A DNA stretch of 64,000 nucleotides, taken from NCBI RefSeq assembly GCF_037975245.1, contig NC_092577.1:2089501-2153500 (forward strand), written 5' to 3'. A program made the position numbers and the translations under genes. Positions 56,401 to 62,400 of this stretch are shown in pieces. Each line of letters opens with the position of its first letter. The stretch's first letter is position 1. This DNA comes from Apostichopus japonicus. Lineage: Eukaryota; Echinodermata; Holothuroidea; Aspidochirotida; Stichopodidae. The notes under the pieces were generated by a model that had not been told where the DNA came from, ran no database searches, and saw only the letters and a list, made by a program, of their open reading frames with translations.

Positions 56401-59400
56401 AAAATATTTCTTCTTTTGTAGCTTCAAATGGTCAAGTTGGAGGACCGACCTACGGAAGCCTCTATGAGCCAGTTCACGGAGGTAGTCAAGGAGGGCAAAG
56501 CAGTACAGGAGTTCCAGGACCCAGAGGGGGTGGAGTTTCAAGAATCAAAGTAGGAGGTGTTCTGCTTTTGGATGGAATCCTGGATGCAACTGGTCTCAGT
56601 GGAATCAACGGAGCTGGTGGAGGTAGTGGAGGGTCTATTTGGGTTACAACAGGTGGGCAATTTCATTAGTATCAAAGTTCATTAGAAGACAAACATTTAT
56701 AATATTTAATCTTTATTAACGTTGAAGTTAGTATATGTTTGCTTTTTACTTTGATTCTGGTTAGATGAAAGTGCCCAAGCACTTAACTTTTGGAGACATT
56801 TTACTTTAAGTCTGAGTTTTGTCAAAGATGGGCAAAATTATCATATTTTGCTTTATTAAAGTTTTAATACCAGGGAAAAACAGGCCTTATACAGTGGCTA
56901 CCCTGCAAGGATATATTTTCCATTATTTGTTGTTTGTCATGAAATTATCAATAAAATTATAAGGCAAAAATTTGAAAGAGTCTGTAAACTGTTAGCTAGA
57001 ACAGGCTTCAGACTAGCAACCAATGTGTTGAAAACTGTCATTACTTTTAAAGTTTATTCTGTGTTGTAGGTCACTTTAGAGGTCATGGTGTCATGAGCTC
57101 ATCAGGAGGTCAAGGGTCAGGAGGTGGTGGTGCCGGAGGTAGGATTGCTGTCCATATAGAAGACAAAGATGAGTTCCGAGGAGATCTTCTAGCTCTTGGT
57201 GGGAGTGGAACGTCGGGAAACTACGGAGGAACAGGAACTGTGTACGTGGAGGAAATAAAGAATGGCGAGACATTCACGAGACTTTACCTCAACAACCAGT
57301 ATGCAGATCCTCCCATACCGTTCATCTTAAACGAAAGAAACCCACGGATAGATGTAAAGTCCAGACCAGATCACAACCAAGCAGATTATGCATTTGAGGA
57401 GGTCACACTTCAAGGAGAGGTAATTAAAAACATAGACCAAATGAGCAGATGTGCTGGACATTCTTCCATAACAAACATTAACAATTAACATTTTTCCCAG
57501 ACTAGTGAATGAGATAGCAAATGCTCTTTCAAGATTCAGCAAATTTAAGGAAGCATTTGAATGTATCTACTTTATATAGATATAGTTAAGCTGTTGGTTC
57601 TGACTCAATATTTCACGTTTCTTGAGTGGTTCTATCAATAGAAAAGAGGAGGAAAATTACCAAGATGAAGATGTTGGGCAGGTTTGGTGTGAGGGGTGAG
57701 GGGGGTTGGAAGTAGGGATAAGAAGAGGAGGCATGGGAGGGTGATGCTTGGGAGATGGGAGGACAGAGTAACCCAACAGTCATGAGTTTTTTCAGGGAGT
57801 GACATAACAGGATAAATGTGTTTATAATTTCAAATGTTATATTGTGAATTGAAATGCCGGATGTTTTGTTTGTCAACAGCTGGTTTTTGAAATAGACAGA
57901 GCCGACGAAGCCAGCAAGCCATCTGTTTCAATTCATACAATTCTCGGCGATACGACAAGTTTGCTGAACATACAAGCCGGCAGGACATTCTATATTGAGT
58001 ATACCATAGCAGAGGACCGTAGATCTACACCTCCAGTGAATTTCTACCTCGATTTGAATGGTACAGTCTACCTCCCAGCTGACTTCCGCACCAAAGGGAA
58101 CAGACGAGAGCCATTGGTTTGGAATGGTCTGGTTGTAGGGGTGTATAACTACACACTACCAGAGGACAAGGTTTTAAATTTGGGAGTCCATGCAAGCAAT
58201 GGACAAATGGTCGATGGGTCATACATATCAGTGCCAGAGGAAGGTAAACTTTCGCCGTATGATTGCTCTAATTACAATTGTATTGGTTCTGTTCATGAAT
58301 TACAATGTGGGTTTGCTGATGCCAAAAGTTCCTTGAAAATAATTATATTCTCAATGATTTCAAAGTTATGTGACAAGTAATTATTCACTTTGGTTGCATG
58401 CCATCTTTAGTGGGGATTTTTCTGTCCTGTGTCTATGGTCACAGTTCTTATCAAGGAGGAAATGCCTGCATGGGCATCTTGCTTTTATTTTTGGACTATT
58501 TGGAAGTTGTTTTTGTACCATGGTCACAGTTAAAGTGGAGACTGCTTAACATGGACGTTTAGGATGTATCTTACACACGGTCAGTCGTCTGTTGAAACAT
58601 ACCATAAATGTGTTGTATTCAATTGTAATCAGTATCAACCTTGAAAGAAAATATTAATTTTTTTATTCCTGACTCAAGATAAACTTAAAAAAAAAAGTCA
58701 ACAGAATTGAAAATGAGTGGTGCCATTTAAAGAACTGTGTCAACAGAATGATGTTCTTTTTCTAGGAACCTTGAAGCTGGATTTGTTAGAGCTGAGAGCA
58801 AAATCACACCTGACGTACCCTACAAACTTAAACTTTGAACTTGGAGAGCTTCTGATGAGATATGCTTCTGTGTTAGAGGCAGAGAAAATTCATCTCAAGT
58901 CAACATTTGTATACACTGAAGGAGATGCTTCTATCAACACCGCAGGAAGAGGACCAGGTGCTGGATTAGGCAAAGCCCCAGGGGTGATTACCTCTACCAG
59001 CTCTTACATTGGAAGTGGCGCTGGTCACGGCGGCTATGGAGGTGGTGCAGATGTTGTTAACTTCAGTAACGGTAAGGAGAATCCATTTAAGGAGAAACCA
59101 CAAACAGTGGATACAACATTTCACTGTAAAAACTGCCAAGGTCAATTTCATGGCCACACCTTGGTATTAAGGAGATGAATTGAAACTTGCTTATCTGTGT
59201 TTTGGGAGATATTATATTGTACTGTTATATTTCACTACTTTAAATGAAGTAATTTATCCAACTGTTCATAATATCTGAATCTAACTAGAGTGCCTTCTCG
59301 GCTGTTCATCCTATTTACTTCAAATCCTTGTTGACCCATCCCATCACTCAAGAGCCTTCTGACTATTAAAATCCTGTTTCTTTTCCAGGAACGTCTTATG

Positions 59401-62400
59401 GATCATATGTTCAACCTGCTCATCCTGGAAGCGGTGGTGCTGGTAACTATGGTGGTGCTGGTGGAAGTACCATGAGAATAGAAGTAGGACAAGAACTTCA
59501 TTTAGATGGAAACATCTTCAATGATGGTATAGATGCCACTGGTGGCAACTCTGGTGGTGGCAGTGGAGGAAGCATCTGGGTATCAACTCTTTTGTTTTCA
59601 GGACATGGATATATTTCTACCAATGGTGGAGATGGATTTGGTCTTGGCTATGGGGGAGCTGGTGGAAGGATTGCTGTACATGTTGGCTGGAGACGAGAGT
59701 TTTCAGGAATCTATGAAGCTTTTGGAGGTTTAGGTGGGCCAAATAATGGTGAAGATAATGGAGGAAATGCTGCAGGTGGGACAGTTTATTACACAGATAC
59801 GAACCAGGGCCTGAATCATCGTAAGGCTCTGCCTTCCAATACAAGTGAAATCAGCTACGAGGACGGATTTACTAAGCTGTTGCTTGATAATGACAACCGG
59901 AATCATGCTTTACCCACAGTCATTGAGAATGATGAAGGCGCAGCCACCTATGAGATAGATGAGGTAGAGATTAATAACCATGTAGTTCTTTGGTTACATG
60001 AGCAGGATGCCAGGCTAACTGTACATAAGTTTATTGGTGATCGTACAGGACTGTTGCACATGAGATACACCCAAGTCATGTACTGTGAAGTTGTGGAAAG
60101 CATGAGTGGTATCACAGTGGCTCCAGTCAGCTATAAGATCGACGCAGGTACTGAGGTGGTCTTTCCATCGACTCTTTTCATTCTAGGAACTCGGTCACAC
60201 ATTGATGGGCTCATCACTGGAGTAATGGATGTGTACTTTGCGGAAGGAGCAGACACGATTTTCACGTCAACAACACAAACTGCCCTTATTGAAAATGAAG
60301 AGTACAGCTTTATTACAGAACCTGGTAATATATCCTTCAGTGAGATGACAGTACAAAGAGACTCTGTCGTGGAGCTGAGAGAAAATGAAAATGACTTGAC
60401 CATGTCAGCCAGTGTTTTGACAATTAAGTACCATGGTCTTATCAACATGAATGAAGGACATATTGAAACTGGATTTGCAAATATTGAAAGTCAAGGCATC
60501 TTAGATCTAAGCGCTACTGGATATTCTGGCCAGGAAGGCCCTGGTGCTGGCTGGACCACTGAAGATGGGTCCGGTTTAGGTGCTGGCCATGGAGGGTATG
60601 GAGGAGGACCTGATCCAATTCAAGGTGGATTAGCAATGGGATCTTTGTATGAGCCTGATCACTTAGGTAGTGGCGGTGGACATGGGGGAGGTTTAGGTGG
60701 TACAGGAGGGGGACGATTGCTGTGGGAGAATGGTAAAGAAATGAGGATAGATGGGCTCATTACCACATCTGCATCAGATGGTACTGGTGGAAATGCTGGA
60801 GGAGGTAGTGGTGGTTCCATTTTCATAAAGACCACAAACTTCACTGGTTATGGAGAACTGAATGTGAATGGCGGCAATGGAGCTGATTCCAGTCAACTTG
60901 CTGGTAGCGGATTTGGTGGAGGTGGAGGACGCATTTCTCTGCATGTAAGGCATAAGTACACTTATGCTGGACACTTGCATGCCTTTGGAGGTAGAGGGAA
61001 ATCAGAGAACTTTGGAGCAGCAGGAACAGTTTACGTTGAAGAAAATGCAAGAGGGCCTCAGTATGCTGAGATAAAATATGACAAACAAACTGGAGGTTAC
61101 TATGAAGTGGCAAATAACAAGATGCTGTATGTAAATAACAAAGATCAGCATGCTCCTTGGATGTTTACTCTACTCACAGAAGGAGAGGACAATTTTTGGG
61201 AGATTGATGAAGCTCACATCACTAGACATTCAAATGTGAGATTTCACACTCCAGAAACGAGTCCAAATGTCACCGTCTTGATCCATAGATTCTTAGGTGA
61301 TAAGACAGGTCTTCTACATCTGCAAGCTAACCAGCTGCTTTACGTAGAAGTCATCGAGTCCATGACCAATGAGAGCATCGCACCGATCAGTTATCGCCTC
61401 GATGAATTGTCAGAGATCGTCTTTCCAGCAAAGGTCTATCTGATCGGTACAAGAAATGAGTTCAGAGGATTAATCACGGGTGTACATGACCTCTTGGTCA
61501 GTCGAGGAGGAGAGGTAATATTCTACCCAACAGCTCACACAGCAAGATTGGAGGATCAGGAATATGTGGAGATTACCCCACAGGGCAACTTTAGTTTTGG
61601 CTCTTTTGCAATTGAAAGAAATTCCAAAGGAGAGTTTGAACACATCACTCACCCACTGGGTTTTGTTTGCAGTGAATTCAGGGTGAAATATCAAGCCCAA
61701 CTGTATATGAACACTGCAGAACTGCTTTCCAGTTATGCATGGGTGGAAAGTGAGGGTATTTTTCATCTGGATGGACGAGGACACCAGAGTGAAGATGGTC
61801 CCGGCACTGGGTTTACACATGAAGGAATCGGTATGGGTGCAGGACATGGTGGACAGGGAGGTGGACCCCCTCCTTATGGAGGAGAACCTTACAATTCTGT
61901 GTACACTCCAAAAGGTACAGGTAGTGGTGGAGGTAACGGAGGTGGCATCGGAGGTCAAGGAGGTGGGTTTCTGTGGTGGAAGGTCGGTGAGAGGTTGGAG
62001 CTGAATGGTGAGGTGGCTCTCAGAGGGACTTCTGGTCACGGAACAGATGTTGGTGGTGGAAGTGGTGGTTCCCTACTGCTTGAGTTAACCAACATGACGG
62101 GGCATGGAATAATTGATATCAGTGGAGGTGATGGCTCAGGACGCGGCGGAGGTGGTGCTGGTGGCAGGAGTGGCATCCATTGTCGATGGAGATACCAGTT
62201 TGGTGGAAAGTACATAGACCACGGAGGACTAGGAGGTGTTGGGTATGAAAGTTCACATGGAGGAGCCGCTGGTACTGTGTACAAGGAAGAAAACCAAAGA
62301 CCACTAGAATATCGTATCTTGAAGTACAGCAAAACTCACAACGACACATACTTTGATGTGGATCATAAGTTTTTGCACACTGACAACGATGGAGTGTTGG

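Noticed and set aside
42280-59071. Two or three separate genes, one per giant exon
   Set aside because: All short exons between the giant exons join in phase and complete modules 12 and 16, with no signal peptide, stop or polyadenylation signal between them.
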